Shown here: piece after piece, positions 52,765 through 62,617 of the stretch
How the letters are laid out: each line of letters begins with the position of its first letter
Numbering within the stretch: the stretch's first letter is position 1
Source: Pseudomonas sp. DY-1
GTDB lineage: Bacteria; Pseudomonadota; Gammaproteobacteria; Pseudomonadales; Pseudomonadaceae
DNA length: 64,000 bases
Reading direction: 5' to 3'
NCBI RefSeq assembly: GCF_003626975.1
Contig: NZ_CP032616.1
Coordinates: 4,998,001 to 5,062,000, forward strand
The notes under the pieces: generated by a model
Seen by the model: the letters and a program-made list of their open reading frames with translations, nothing else
Told to the model about the DNA's origin: nothing
The model's database searches: none
Position numbers and translations under genes: made by a program

Positions 52765-54219
52765 ATGAGCGCTCTGTCGGTGATCTGGGATAGGTATGCG
52801 ATCGGCAAGACCGGCGATTCGCCGCCGCAATTCAACCTGCTGCGCTGGTTCTCGCTGGTCAGCCTGGTGGTGATCGCCAGCGTGGCCATTGGCCTGGGCA
52901 TCATCTCCACGCGCTTCGTGGTGACCGAGAGCATCGAGCGCGACGCGATGCTCAGCTCGCAGTTCATCCAGTCCATCGCCTCGGCCGAAATCCGTCATGT
53001 GGCGCTGCCGGCGAGCATGACCATGGGCGAGCTGCTGGACGCCCGCCAGGACGGGCACCATCCGCAGCACATGCTGGAAGCCCGGCAGCGGGCCCGCAAC
53101 GAATTCCTCGATCACCTCTCCATGCTGCCCGATGCCCTGCTGGCCAACATCTATGGCGCCGACCGGGTGATCGTCTGGTCCACCAACCCGGCGCTGGTGG
53201 GCAAGGACATGAGTGGCAACGACGATCTGGAACAGGCTTTTTCGTCACCGATGCAAGTCGCCTCCAGCTATGACGAGGTCACCGGAGGGCGTGCCGAGCA
53301 GAAGTTCCTGCGGGCACCTCGCACCCTGTTCATCGAGAACTACATCCCGTTGCTGGACGACCAGGGCAACGTGGCCTCGGTAGTGGAAATCTACAAGGAG
53401 CCCCGTGACCTGGTGCAGCGCATCCAGCGTGGCTTCGTGCTGATCTGGATGGCCACTGCCATCGGCGGCGGGCTGATCTATTTCGGCCTGTTCTGGATCG
53501 TGCGCCGGGCCTCGGGCCTGCTGGCCCGGCAGCAGAGCCTGCTGATCGCCAACGAAACTTTCGTCGCCCTGGGTGAGATGTCTTCCGCGGTGGCCCACAG
53601 CCTGCGCAATCCGCTGGCGGCGATACGCTCCAGTGCCGAACTCGCCCAGGAACTCGTGGACCCGCCGGTACGCAAGAACGTCGCGGACATCATCAGCCAG
53701 GTGGACCGTATGTCGAAGTGGGTACGCGAACTGCTGATTTCGGCGCGGCCGCTGTCCGGTGACTCCGAGGCAGTGGAACCGGTGGCAGTGATCAGCGAGG
53801 CGCTGCACGGCTTCGACCAGCAGATTCGCCATTCCGGTGTGCGGGTGGAGTTCCATGCCGAGGCGGCGCCGGCGGTGGTCAGCCACAAGGTGCTGCTGGC
53901 GCAGGTGCTCAACAGCCTGTTCGCCAACGCCATCGAAGCCATGCCCAACGGCGGCCTGCTACGCATCGAGGTCAAGCCCGACAGCACCGGCAAGCGCCTG
54001 CTGCTGGCCATCACCGATACCGGTCAGGGCATGACGCGCAAGCAGGAAACCATGGCCTTCAAGCCCTACTACACCACCAAGCAGGGTGGCCTCGGCGTGG
54101 GCCTGGTGATGGTCAAGCGGATCATGGAACGCTTCGGCGGCAAGGTCAGCCTGACCAGCCGCGAGCGTGAAGGCACCCGCATCTGCCTGAACTTCAAGGT
54201 TGCTGGAGGACGGGTGTGA
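52765..54219 (+). CDS. membrane sensor histidine kinase, MnxS-like (right module)
   Basis: This 484-residue kinase has TM1 at about 29-50, a periplasmic sensor region, TM2 at about 223-247, phospho-acceptor H278 in AVAHSLRNPLAAIRSSAELA, and an HATPase domain (FANAIEAMPNGG, DTGQGM, GGLGVGLVMV). It is a paralogue of the left kinase along its whole length, and both sensors share the segment before TM2 (YIPLLDDQGNVASVVEIYKE). Divergent from the exported-protein/curlin operon and coupled to its regulator by a one-base overlap. Likely senses an envelope or metal-related signal. Confidence 0.82.
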   Translation: MSALSVIWDRYAIGKTGDSPPQFNLLRWFSLVSLVVIASVAIGLGIISTRFVVTESIERDAMLSSQFIQSIASAEIRHVALPASMTMGELLDARQDGHHPQHMLEARQRARNEFLDHLSMLPDALLANIYGADRVIVWSTNPALVGKDMSGNDDLEQAFSSPMQVASSYDEVTGGRAEQKFLRAPRTLFIENYIPLLDDQGNVASVVEIYKEPRDLVQRIQRGFVLIWMATAIGGGLIYFGLFWIVRRASGLLARQQSLLIANETFVALGEMSSAVAHSLRNPLAAIRSSAELAQELVDPPVRKNVADIISQVDRMSKWVRELLISARPLSGDSEAVEPVAVISEALHGFDQQIRHSGVRVEFHAEAAPAVVSHKVLLAQVLNSLFANAIEAMPNGGLLRIEVKPDSTGKRLLLAITDTGQGMTRKQETMAFKPYYTTKQGGLGVGLVMVKRIMERFGGKVSLTSREREGTRICLNFKVAGGRV

Positions 54220-55616
54220 TGGAACACAGCGTATTGATAGTCGAAGACGACGAGATGCTGGCCGGCAATATCCAGACTTACCTGGAGCGCAAGAACTTCG
54301 AGGCCCTGGTATGCCATTCGGCTGAAGAGGCACTGGAACTGTTGCGGGACCAGGTGCCCGATGTACTGCTCACCGACAACTCGCTGCCGGGTATGAGCGG
54401 TCATGAGCTGATCCGCGAGGTGAGCAACCGTGCTCCGCAGATCAAACCGATCATGATGACCGGCTACGGCAACATCGAGGACGCGGTGCAGGCGATGAAG
54501 GCCGGCGCCTTCCACTACCTGACCAAGCCGGTGGCGCTGGCCGAGCTCAAGTTGCTGCTGGACAAGGCCCTGGACGCCCAGCGCCTGGAGCACAAGCTGG
54601 ACTTCTACCAAAGCCGTGCAGCGCAGAATGCCGGGCTGGCCGCGCTGATCGGCGAGTCGCCGGCGATGATGGAAGTCAAATCCATGGTGCGCCAGTTGCT
54701 GGATGCCGAAAGCCGCATGGCCGACGCCGAACTGCCTGCGGTGCTGATCGAAGGCGAGACCGGGACCGGCAAGGAGCTGATCGCCCGCGCTCTGCACTTC
54801 GACGGCGCTCGCAGCAATGGCCCCTTCGTCGAGTTCAACTGCGCCTCGATCCCCGCGCACCTGCTGGAGGCCGAGTTGTTTGGCCATGAGAAGGGCGCTT
54901 TCACCGATGCCAAGGATCGGCGCCTGGGCCTGGTGGAAGCGGCCGATGGCGGCACCCTGTTCCTCGACGAAGTCGGCGAGATGGACCTGGTGCTCCAGGC
55001 CAAGCTGCTCAAGCTGCTGGAAGACCGCACCATCCGCCGCATCGGTTCGGTGAAGGAGCGCAAGGTCAACCTGCGCATCATCAGCGCGACCAACTGCAAC
55101 CTCGAACAGATGGTTCAGCAGGGCAAGTTCCGCCGCGATCTGTTCTTCCGCCTGCGTATCATCTCTGTCCGTGTGCCTCGGCTTTATGCCCGCGGCGACG
55201 ACATCCTGCTGCTGGCTCGGCATTTCCTCAAACAGCACGGCAAGCGCTATGGCAAGTCGGGGCTGCATTTCTCCGTCGAGGCCGAGCACCTGCTGCAGAG
55301 CTACAGCTGGCCGGGGAACGTGCGCGAGCTGCGCAACATGCTGGAGCAGACCGTGCTGCTGTCGCAGGGGCAACTGATCGGCGCCGCGCAATTGCACATC
55401 TGCCCGAGCCTGGTGGAGGACTCCACTGCCCACTACCGCACCGATGGCAATGGTCATGGCGCCGAGCCCGAGGCCGAGCGGGAAATGGTCATTCGCATGC
55501 TCGACAAGACCGACTGGAACGTCACCAAGTCCGCCCGCCTCCTGGGCCTGACGCGGGACATGCTGCGCTACCGAATCGAAAAACTGGGCCTGATCCGGCC
55601 GGATCGCCGTCACTGA
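54219..55616 (+). CDS. sigma-54-dependent response regulator, MnxR-like (right module)
   Basis: This 465-residue NtrC-type activator has receiver D53, Walker A GETGTGKE at 179-186, Walker B GGTLFLDE and Fis-type [23 protein letters not shown]. It is collinear with the left regulator and shares the GAFTDA form of the sigma-54 contact loop. A GTG one codon earlier is possible; the ATG overlapping the kinase stop, behind GGAGG, is preferred. The two regulators have nearly the same HTH, so they probably read the same sites. Confidence 0.87.
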   Translation: MEHSVLIVEDDEMLAGNIQTYLERKNFEALVCHSAEEALELLRDQVPDVLLTDNSLPGMSGHELIREVSNRAPQIKPIMMTGYGNIEDAVQAMKAGAFHYLTKPVALAELKLLLDKALDAQRLEHKLDFYQSRAAQNAGLAALIGESPAMMEVKSMVRQLLDAESRMADAELPAVLIEGETGTGKELIARALHFDGARSNGPFVEFNCASIPAHLLEAELFGHEKGAFTDAKDRRLGLVEAADGGTLFLDEVGEMDLVLQAKLLKLLEDRTIRRIGSVKERKVNLRIISATNCNLEQMVQQGKFRRDLFFRLRIISVRVPRLYARGDDILLLARHFLKQHGKRYGKSGLHFSVEAEHLLQSYSWPGNVRELRNMLEQTVLLSQGQLIGAAQLHICPSLVEDSTAHYRTDGNGHGAEPEAEREMVIRMLDKTDWNVTKSARLLGLTRDMLRYRIEKLGLIRPDRRH

Positions 55617-55783
55617 TCCGCCACCAGGCCCCGACGTCCACGGGCGTCACAGTTCCCTAGCACTCCCTCTCGCCAATACGGGAGGAGGAGATCCTTGTGG
55701 CCGGGCTGCGATCCTGCTCGCATCGCCGCATCGTCCACCGGGGTTCGGTGCCCTCACACCGGCCCCGCTTTCTTATTCCATAG

Positions 55784-55815
55784 CGCCAGCCCTGCAAGGG
55801 GCTGGCGTCTTCGCA
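55784..55815 (+). terminator. possible terminator after the right regulator
   Basis: CGCCAGCCC, six-base loop, GGGCTGGCG: a perfect 9-bp stem but only a weak TCTTCG tail. The rest of the 310-base gap shows no gene. Confidence 0.5.
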
Positions 55816-55929
55816 TCCGGGAACGATTCACGCCTGCCAGGACGAGGAATCCATCGATCAGATTCCCTGAACTTCACTGTCACTTCGCGCTTCTACCGGC
55901 ATATTCACCTGTCATCCGAGGTGACCGTC

Positions 55930-56175
55930 ATGACCGTCAGCATTGATCTGGATCGCGACCTCTGCAGCCTGGAACTCAACGGCAAGCTGATCGAACTGCC
56001 GATCAACCAGGTCGTGGTCAGAACCGATGAAGTGATGTGCGCTTCGGTGATCCGGTGCGTGGAGGGCAATGCGGTGATCAGCGAGGACCAGGCGCAGATG
56101 CTGATCGGCGCCGGGGCCAAGGATGACCGCAAGCACCTGTTCGTCGACGGAGGAAACGGACCGGGCGAGCACTGA
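55930..56175 (+). CDS. DUF3203-like small protein
   Basis: This 81-residue acidic protein (MTVSIDLDRDLCSLELNGKL, then RTDEVMCASVIRCVEGNAVI and QAQMLIGAGAKDDRKHLFVD) resembles the Pseudomonas DUF3203 family in length and in the closing AGA.D.RKHL segment. Function unknown. The ATG behind GAGGTG is chosen over a GTG three codons earlier. It stands alone, 310 bases after the regulator gene. Confidence 0.6.
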   Translation: MTVSIDLDRDLCSLELNGKLIELPINQVVVRTDEVMCASVIRCVEGNAVISEDQAQMLIGAGAKDDRKHLFVDGGNGPGEH

Positions 56176-56256
56176 TCGATCCTGACGACTGGCAGAACGA
56201 AGCGACGCGCACGACGCTCAAATAAAAGTGATCCATCGTTTCTCAAGAGGTCCAGC

Positions 56257-56436
56257 ATGAGCAGCGAACGTAGTAGCGACACGCGCAGACGTGAAAGCAA
56301 AACCCTGGCGGACTTTCCGCGCTGGCTGGTCGACCCGGATTACGTCGACCTGGTCCTGGAGCGCGACCCGGATGATCCGCTATTCGACCCCACCCTCGAC
56401 GACGCGGAAACCTTCCGTCATTCCCATCACGGATAA
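56257..56436 (+). CDS. small hypothetical protein, 59 residues
   Basis: This short frame is preceded by AAGAGG at the right distance. It encodes a very charged protein (MSSERSSDTRRRESKTLADF, then PRWLVDPDYVDLVLERDPDD) ending RHSHHG. Third-position GC is high, as in real genes of this genome, and it follows the DUF3203-like gene by 80 bases. I know no family for it. Confidence 0.5.
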   Translation: MSSERSSDTRRRESKTLADFPRWLVDPDYVDLVLERDPDDPLFDPTLDDAETFRHSHHG

Positions 56437-56677
56437 CGAGAATTGCTTTAGCTGTAGCGTCGCCTGACTGGCTGGTGGCAGAATGCGATCAGACACGGAT
56501 GTCACCCATCTTCATCGCGCAAGCGACCCCTGCAGGCCAGCCAGGCCACCTTCTTCCAGACTCATTTCGCAGTGATTCCCCCGGCAGTCGCCAGGGGTTG
56601 TCCACGGTCTCAAGAAGCCGGCAGCGCTGCCGATGCAGGACGTACTTCCCTGCGTTATCACCTCCCCGAGCCCCGAC

Positions 56678-57994
56678 ATGTTCAACTCCCGTTTGAAACA
56701 GGAACTGCTCAGCCTGCGCGAAGAGCTGTCTTCCATCCAGCAGGTCCGCGACAGCCTCGATGAAGAAATGCTTGCGCTCTACCTCGACGCGCGCGGCCGC
56801 ATCGAGTCGGTCAACGCCAACTTCGAGCAGGAGATGCTTTACCGCGCCGACCAATTGCTCGGCAAGAGCTTGCTGGAGCTGATCCCTGAACATGTGCGCG
56901 GCCTGGACTTTCACCTGAAGGTGAAGACCGCGCTGGACCGTGGCGAGCACCTGGCAGGGGTGGTGCGCCTGCTGCGTGGCGACGGCGAAGAGGCTTGGCT
57001 GCGCTGCATCCTGCAGCCGCTGCGCGACAGTACCGGGAAGCTGCAGCGTTTTTCCCTTTACGCCAGCAACCTGACCCGCACTATCGAGACGTCCCGCGAG
57101 CATGAGAACCTGATCAACGCCCTGCAGCGTTCGACTGCGGTGATCGAGTTCAACCTACAAGGCGAAGTGCTGACCGCCAATGACCGCTTCCTCGACGGCA
57201 TGGGCTACAACCTGGAGCAGATTCGCGGCAAGCATCACCGCATGTTTTGCGAGCCGGCGGAATACAACTCCCCGCAGTACCACGCCTTCTGGGACAAGTT
57301 GCGTCGTGGCGAATTCGTTGCCGACCGCTTCAAACGCATCGACAAGCATGGCCGCACCGTCTGGCTGGAGGCTTCCTACAACCCGATCATCGATGCCCAC
57401 GACCGCCTCTACAAAGTGGTCAAGTTCGCCACCGTGATCACCGACCAGGTGAACCGCGAGGCCGCAGTGGCCGAGGCTGCCAGCATCGCCTTCGAAACCT
57501 CCAAGGGCACCGACGACAGCGCCCAGCGAGGCGCTGCCGTGGTGCAGCAGACGGTGGAGGTGATGCGCGAGCTGGCTACCCGCATGCAGGAAGCCGTACA
57601 GGGCATCGAGGCGCTGGACCAGCAGTCGCAGGTCATCGGCGCCATCGTCAAGAGCATCAGCGGGATCGCCGACCAGACCAACCTGCTGGCCCTCAACGCG
57701 GCGATCGAAGCGGCCCGTGCGGGTGAACAGGGGCGCGGTTTCGCGGTGGTTGCCGACGAGGTCCGCCAACTGGCCTCGCGTACCAGTTCGGCAACGGTGG
57801 AAATTTCCAAGGTGGTGGAACAGAACCAGCAACTGGCCGAGCGCGCCGTCGCCATGATCGACCGTGGGCGCGAGCAGGCCGAACTTGGCCTGCAACTGTC
57901 CGGACAGGCCGGCAACGCCATCGTTGAAATCCAGGACGGCGCGCAACGCGTCGTCAGCGCCATCGGGCAGTTCTCCAGCCACCTCTCGCGCTGA
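56678..57994 (+). CDS. soluble PAS-domain chemoreceptor, BdlA-like
   Basis: This 438-residue cytoplasmic protein has a short coiled start and two PAS domains: about 30-140 ([20 protein letters not shown]) and about 150-265 ([20 protein letters not shown], the second with [14 protein letters not shown]). A methyl-accepting signalling hairpin carries the conserved tip ([20 protein letters not shown]). There are no membrane segments. This plan is that of BdlA, the biofilm-dispersal chemoreceptor of P. aeruginosa, and of Aer-like soluble receptors. The start is set at the Met before [10 protein letters not shown]; an ATG 15 codons earlier is possible. A role in leaving or sensing the matrix made by the neighbouring locus is conceivable but unproven. 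Confidence 0.8.
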   Translation: MFNSRLKQELLSLREELSSIQQVRDSLDEEMLALYLDARGRIESVNANFEQEMLYRADQLLGKSLLELIPEHVRGLDFHLKVKTALDRGEHLAGVVRLLRGDGEEAWLRCILQPLRDSTGKLQRFSLYASNLTRTIETSREHENLINALQRSTAVIEFNLQGEVLTANDRFLDGMGYNLEQIRGKHHRMFCEPAEYNSPQYHAFWDKLRRGEFVADRFKRIDKHGRTVWLEASYNPIIDAHDRLYKVVKFATVITDQVNREAAVAEAASIAFETSKGTDDSAQRGAAVVQQTVEVMRELATRMQEAVQGIEALDQQSQVIGAIVKSISGIADQTNLLALNAAIEAARAGEQGRGFAVVADEVRQLASRTSSATVEISKVVEQNQQLAERAVAMIDRGREQAELGLQLSGQAGNAIVEIQDGAQRVVSAIGQFSSHLSR

Positions 57995-58060
57995 TCCCTT
58001 GGCCCCGTAGGGTGGAAATCGCTTTTCATTTTCACCTTTGGCGTCCGGCCCGCAGCGTGG

Positions 58061-58089
58061 TGGTGGAGGGAAAAGCACCATCCACCCTT
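58061..58089. repeat. dispersed GGTGGAGGGAAAAGC...TCCACCC repeat
   Basis: A relative of the repeats at 14104 and 24571, in the gene-free stretch before the TonB receptor. Confidence 0.5.
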
Positions 58090-58182
58090 TTACGCACTCG
58101 GATTGCCAGGATGAAATCGGACTTTCTGCAGGAGCGAAGGGGACGCCGAGTTCTTGCTTGCGAATGATTGTGCTCGGGCTGT

Positions 58183-58205
58183 TCGCGAGCAAGCTCGCTC
58201 CTACC
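58183..58205. repeat. REP element, GCGAGCAAGCTCGCTCC type
   Basis: TCGCGAGCAAGCTCGCTCCT, a second REP family also present at 63687. Apart from these, the stretch 57995-58370 shows no gene. Confidence 0.75.
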
Positions 58206-58370
58206 AACCGGTGCCGCTTCCCAGCAGCCTCCGTCCAGCCCATGCACTCCCGGCATCGAAAATATAGGAACAAGGCATTTGTTCCCGCCCTGAGGGCTGG
58301 TTTTAAATGCAGGCTCTTATTCCTCAAAGTCCTTTTAAATTAATTAAATATATTTAATGGGAATAAGAAT

Positions 58371-58454
58371 ATGACCTTGCAGCCTCCGGGGGAGCCTATG
58401 AACAGAGCCGCCGCACCACCTGTCCCGCGCATGATCGGGCGCCGCTGTCGCTGA
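58371..58454 (+). CDS. possible leader peptide ending RRCR
   Basis: This 27-codon frame (MTLQPPGEPMNRAAAPPVPR, then MIGRRCR) follows an AT-rich promoter-like stretch and a GGGA eight bases before the ATG. An internal ATG at 58398 would give 18 residues. Short peptides with a late Cys-Arg end are known as cysteine-responsive leaders before sulfur-acquisition genes in other bacteria. The genes behind it include a TauD-type dioxygenase, so the idea fits, but a chance frame cannot be excluded. Confidence 0.35.
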   Translation: MTLQPPGEPMNRAAAPPVPRMIGRRCR

Positions 58455-58569
58455 CCGCTTGCCGCGTCATCAGCGCGGGTATCCCGAAATCACTCGATTC
58501 ATCTCAACGTCGCGCCGACTGCGCGATGCGGCCCCGTTCTGCCCGGGCCTTGGTACAGGAAGCACGCAC

Positions 58570-60924
58570 ATGCCATACCGCTCTCTCTCTCGCATTGCCA
58601 GGCCATTGGCCCTGCACCGCCTGACGACTCCCGAATACGCCCTGACCCTGTTGCTCGCCCTCGGCGGCCTGGTTACGCCCGCCCATGCCGAAGATTCCGC
58701 CGCCAAGCCCGGCGCCAAGGAAGATACGGCGCTGGAGAAAGTCACGGTCACCGCTCGCCGTCGCGAGGAGGACGTGCAAGAGGTGCCGACGCCCATCACG
58801 ACCCTCAGCGGCGACAATCTCGAGGCGCAGAAGGTCTACAAGGTTCAGGACCTGCAGCAGGTACTGCCCAGCGTCAACGTCGCCTACATCCATGCGCGCC
58901 AGTCCAGCGTGGCGGTGCGCGGCATCGGCAATAACCCCGCGAGCGATGGCCTGGAGGGTAGCGCCGGCATCTACCTGGACAACATCTACCTGGGGCGGCC
59001 GGGCATGGCCGTGTTCGACCTGCTCGACGTGGAGCAGCTGGAACTGTTGCGGGGACCGCAGGGCACCCTGTTCGGCAAGAACACCACGGCGGGCGTGATC
59101 AACATCAGCACCCGCAAGCCCACCTTTACCCCCGAGCGCAGCCTGCAGCTGTCCGGCGGCGAGCGCGGCTACTTCCAGGGCAGGGGCTCGGTATCCGGCG
59201 CGCTGACCGAGTCAGTCGCTGGGCGTCTGTCGTTCTATCGCACTCGTGAGGACGGCTATATCGACAACCAGCATGACGGCCGCACCTTCGTAGGCGGCGA
59301 GCGGGAAGGCGCACGCGGGCAGTTGCTGTTCGAACCGAACGAAGACTTCAGCCTGCGCTGGATCACCGATTACAACCAGGAGGATTCCACCAACGGTGTC
59401 TGGGCGCTGTATGGCGTGTCGGACCGCTTCCGCCAGCGTGCCGCGCTGATCGGCGCCAACCCGCAGCTCGATGTGAAGAAGCGCGAGGTGAACATCGACT
59501 CGGTGCAGTCAGTGAATGTCTGGCAGGGCGGATCGTCGCTCGAGGCCAACTGGAACCTGGACAGCGGCTACACCTTCACCTCCATCAGCGGTTACCGCTA
59601 CTGGCACTTCGTCCCGCACAACGATGCCGACCTCACCGATGTCTCGGCGATCGTCGACAGCGGGGTCGAAGTCCACGACCGGCAGTTCTCCCAGGAATTC
59701 CGACTGGCCTCGCCCACCGGTGGTGCTTTCGACTATGTGGTGGGTGCCTACCTGTTCAACCAGAACCTCGGCAACAACACGCGCACCCAGTACGGTCCCT
59801 TCGCCGATCTTTACCTCACCGGGGCAAACCGCAACCTCTTCAACAACGTTTCCACCCAAACCAACGGCAAGATAGAAACCGACAGCTTCGCGCTGTTCGG
59901 CCAGGGTAACTTGCATATCACCGACCGCCTGGACTTCACCTTCGGCCTGCGTGGCACCTACGAGGAGAAGCAGGCGCGGCTGCACCGCTTCGCCCCGGTG
60001 GGCGGCGCCAATCTGACCGGGCCGCTGGCGGCTGCACGGCAAGCGCAATTGGGCGCACTGGATACCGGCGACTTCGGCCTGCACAACGCCGCACCGTCCG
60101 GGCTGCTCAGCCTCAGCTACAAGGTCAGCGACGGACTGCTCGGCTACGCCAGCCTGGCCCACGGCGAGAAGTCCGGTGGGGTCAACCTGGTGGCGCCTGT
60201 GGCGGGGCTGGGAAGCGATTCGCTGATCGTCGGCCCCGAGCGTGCCAACGACGCCGAGCTGGGATTCAAGAGCACCCTCGACGACGGCCGCCTGCTGTTC
60301 AACGCGAACATCTTCTGGACCGGTATCCACGGCTACCAGGCCACCACCCTGACCACCACCGCGGCCTCGCTGACGCCCGTATCGGTGCTGGCCAACGCCG
60401 GTAGCGTGCGTTCCCGTGGCGTGGAGTTCGAATCCAGTTGGCGCCCGCTGCGCGGGCTGACCCTGAACGCCAACGGCTCGTTCAACGACGTCACCTACCT
60501 GAGCTTCAAGGACGCGCCGTGCCCGGGCGAGATCAACACCGTGACCCCCACTGCCAAATGCGACCTCACCGGCGAGCGGGTGGTGGGCGCTTCGCGCTGG
60601 ATCGGCAACGTCAACGGTGAGTACACCTGGCAGACCGGCAATGGCCTGCGCCCCTACGTCAATGCCAGCTACTCCTACCGTTCCGAAGCCGAAGGCACCC
60701 TGGACAACTCCGAGCTTTCCAAGATCGACGGCTACGGCCTGGCCAACTTCGCCGCCGGCATCCGCGCCGATCTCGGTGACGGCCTGCTGGACACCTCGCT
60801 CTGGGTGCGCAACGCCTTCGACAAGGACTACTACCTGACCGCCTTCGCCTTCAGCAACGGCGCCTACACCGCTTCCGTGGGCCAGCCGCGCACTGCCGGC
60901 GTGTCCCTGCGTTACGACTTCTGA
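58570..60924 (+). CDS. TonB-dependent outer-membrane receptor
   Basis: This 784-residue receptor has a long signal region (to about 40), a TonB-box-like ALEKVTVTARRREEDVQEVP, a plug domain (PSVNVAYIHARQSSVAVRGI, GIYLDNIYLGRPG, LELLRGPQGTLFGKNTTAGV, the standard plug motif) and a 22-strand barrel ending GVSLRYDF with C-terminal Phe. The RRREED box and plug style are those of the receptors common in sphingomonads and pseudomonads for organic substrates rather than siderophores. The start is the ATG after CAGGAAG. Co-directional with the TauD-type dioxygenase 21 bases later, which hints at uptake of an organosulfur or aromatic compound. Confidence 0.9.
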   Translation: MPYRSLSRIARPLALHRLTTPEYALTLLLALGGLVTPAHAEDSAAKPGAKEDTALEKVTVTARRREEDVQEVPTPITTLSGDNLEAQKVYKVQDLQQVLPSVNVAYIHARQSSVAVRGIGNNPASDGLEGSAGIYLDNIYLGRPGMAVFDLLDVEQLELLRGPQGTLFGKNTTAGVINISTRKPTFTPERSLQLSGGERGYFQGRGSVSGALTESVAGRLSFYRTREDGYIDNQHDGRTFVGGEREGARGQLLFEPNEDFSLRWITDYNQEDSTNGVWALYGVSDRFRQRAALIGANPQLDVKKREVNIDSVQSVNVWQGGSSLEANWNLDSGYTFTSISGYRYWHFVPHNDADLTDVSAIVDSGVEVHDRQFSQEFRLASPTGGAFDYVVGAYLFNQNLGNNTRTQYGPFADLYLTGANRNLFNNVSTQTNGKIETDSFALFGQGNLHITDRLDFTFGLRGTYEEKQARLHRFAPVGGANLTGPLAAARQAQLGALDTGDFGLHNAAPSGLLSLSYKVSDGLLGYASLAHGEKSGGVNLVAPVAGLGSDSLIVGPERANDAELGFKSTLDDGRLLFNANIFWTGIHGYQATTLTTTAASLTPVSVLANAGSVRSRGVEFESSWRPLRGLTLNANGSFNDVTYLSFKDAPCPGEINTVTPTAKCDLTGERVVGASRWIGNVNGEYTWQTGNGLRPYVNASYSYRSEAEGTLDNSELSKIDGYGLANFAAGIRADLGDGLLDTSLWVRNAFDKDYYLTAFAFSNGAYTASVGQPRTAGVSLRYDF

Positions 60925-60945
60925 CCCGCGACCAAGGAGAACCCC

Positions 60946-61830
60946 ATGAGCACTGTCGTCACCGCCTTGCGCCAGCCCCTCGACGGGCTGCGCATCGAAC
61001 CCCTCGCCGCACCCCTGGGCGCCGAGGTTCGTGGCCTGGATGGCCGCCGCGACCTGACCTCGGCACAGATCCTCGCCCTCAAGCAGGCCCTGCGCGACCA
61101 TCACATCCTGATCTTCAAGGGCCAGGAACTGGACGATGCGCAGTACCTGCGTTTCACCTCCTGGTTCGGCTCGGTGTTCCAGCCCCATCCGGATTACCTG
61201 GTGCTGTCTTCGGGCACCGACGGCAAGGCGCCGGACATCGTCAAAGTGGCCAACACCGAAGATGGCGAACTGAGCAACATCGCTCTGCCGGCCCACAGCG
61301 ATCACCACTGGACGCCGACCCCCTCGGCCGGCTCCCTGCTCTACGCGCTGGAGGTCCCGGAGGAGGGCGGCGAAACCACCTGGACCAACCTGGCCCTGGC
61401 CTACAGCGCGCTGGACGAAGACACCCGCCGCGAGATCGATGGCCTCAAACTGATCAACTACAACCCCTTCGTGCGCCTGCGTGACGGTTACAACGTCGGC
61501 ATCACCTACCGCACGCCGGACATCGAACCCATCCAGGGCACCGAGCACCCGCTGGTACGTACCCATCCGGAGAGCGGCAAGCGCCTGCTCTACCTCGGCG
61601 TGCACACAGAAGTGGAAATCCCCGGCTACGCCGCGGACAAAGGCGTCGAACTCATCGGCCGCCTGCGCGAGCACCTCAAGGACCCGCGCTTCTCCTACAC
61701 CCACCGCTGGGAAGTGGGCGACATCGTGTACTGGGACAATCAGGCTACGCTGCACGCCCGCAACGGCTTCCCGGCAACCCAGCGGCGCCGCCTGAAACGC
61801 ATCAGCCTGGCCGGCAGCCGGCCCTTCTGA
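60946..61830 (+). CDS. TauD/TfdA-family 2-oxoglutarate dioxygenase
   Basis: This 294-residue Fe(II)/2-oxoglutarate oxygenase has iron ligands H117 and D119 in PAHSDHHWTPTP and H270 in YWDNQATLHARNGF, with 2-oxoglutarate-binding Arg residues after it. It starts with the family segment IEPLAAPLGAEVRGLDG. Members cleave taurine, alkylsulfates or aryloxyalkanoates. The substrate here is not determined. It shares an operon with the TonB receptor and a GST, which favours a sulfonate, sulfate ester or xenobiotic. Confidence 0.9.
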   Translation: MSTVVTALRQPLDGLRIEPLAAPLGAEVRGLDGRRDLTSAQILALKQALRDHHILIFKGQELDDAQYLRFTSWFGSVFQPHPDYLVLSSGTDGKAPDIVKVANTEDGELSNIALPAHSDHHWTPTPSAGSLLYALEVPEEGGETTWTNLALAYSALDEDTRREIDGLKLINYNPFVRLRDGYNVGITYRTPDIEPIQGTEHPLVRTHPESGKRLLYLGVHTEVEIPGYAADKGVELIGRLREHLKDPRFSYTHRWEVGDIVYWDNQATLHARNGFPATQRRRLKRISLAGSRPF

Positions 61831-61843
61831 GGATAAAACGACC

Positions 61844-62467
61844 ATGACCACATTGTTCATCGCCCCCGGTGCCTGCTCGCTGGCCTCCCACATCGCCGTG
61901 CACGAACTGGGGTTGCCTATCCAGATCGAAAAGGTCGCCTTGCGCACACCGGATTCGCCCATCCACGCCATCAACCCACTGGGCCGCGTGCCCGCCCTGC
62001 AACTGGACGACGGCACGGTGCTGACCGAGAACAGCGCCATCCTGCCTTTCCTTGCCGACCAGGTTCCCGGTACTCCGCTGTTCGCTCCGGCCGGCAGCGC
62101 CGAGCGCGGGCAGATCCAGGGCTGGCTCGGCTACCTTGCCGCGGAGGTTCACACTGCCTCATTCCGCCCGCTGAACCGCCCGGAGCGTTACTCCGCCGAC
62201 GAATCCGCGCATACCGGTATCCGTGAACAGGCGCGTATTCAGTTGTTCAAGGCGTTCGAGCACATCGAGCGGCACCTGGAGGGGCGCCAGTGGCTGGTGG
62301 GTGAGCGCTTCACCCTGGCGGACATTTATCTCGGCGTCTTCGCCACCTGGTTGACCCGCCTGGGTGCGCCGTTCGATGGCCTGGACAACGTCACCCGTCT
62401 GCGCCAGAAGTGGCTCGAACGTCCGGCAGTGCAAGAGGCGCTGCGTGACGAGGGACTGCTCAAGTAA
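61844..62467 (+). CDS. glutathione S-transferase, beta class-like
   Basis: This 207-residue protein has a thioredoxin-like N-domain with the bacterial signature FIAPGACSLASHIAVHELGL (Cys near 11), the cis-Pro segment NPLGRVPALQLDDG and TENSAIL, and an all-helical C-domain (VGERFTLADIYLGVFATWL). It follows the dioxygenase by 13 bases. Probably detoxifies or processes a product of that enzyme. Confidence 0.9.
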   Translation: MTTLFIAPGACSLASHIAVHELGLPIQIEKVALRTPDSPIHAINPLGRVPALQLDDGTVLTENSAILPFLADQVPGTPLFAPAGSAERGQIQGWLGYLAAEVHTASFRPLNRPERYSADESAHTGIREQARIQLFKAFEHIERHLEGRQWLVGERFTLADIYLGVFATWLTRLGAPFDGLDNVTRLRQKWLERPAVQEALRDEGLLK

Positions 62468-62617
62468 CCTGACCGGCCCGGCGCGCGAGCCGGGCACCTT
62501 GGCATCCACAGCAACGGGACTGGCAGGCAAGGCGATCGCCACACCTGCCAGAGGCTGAGAGAATCCTCCGGGTCGAATTCAGCGTCTTGTGCCGGGTGGA
62601 TGCCCAAGGAGGAGTGC

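Noticed and set aside
62540..62575. GGCTGAGAG near the cytochrome b gene, reminiscent of part of a TPP riboswitch.
   Set aside because: The second conserved thi-box part and the surrounding stems are missing, and the downstream gene is unrelated to thiamine.
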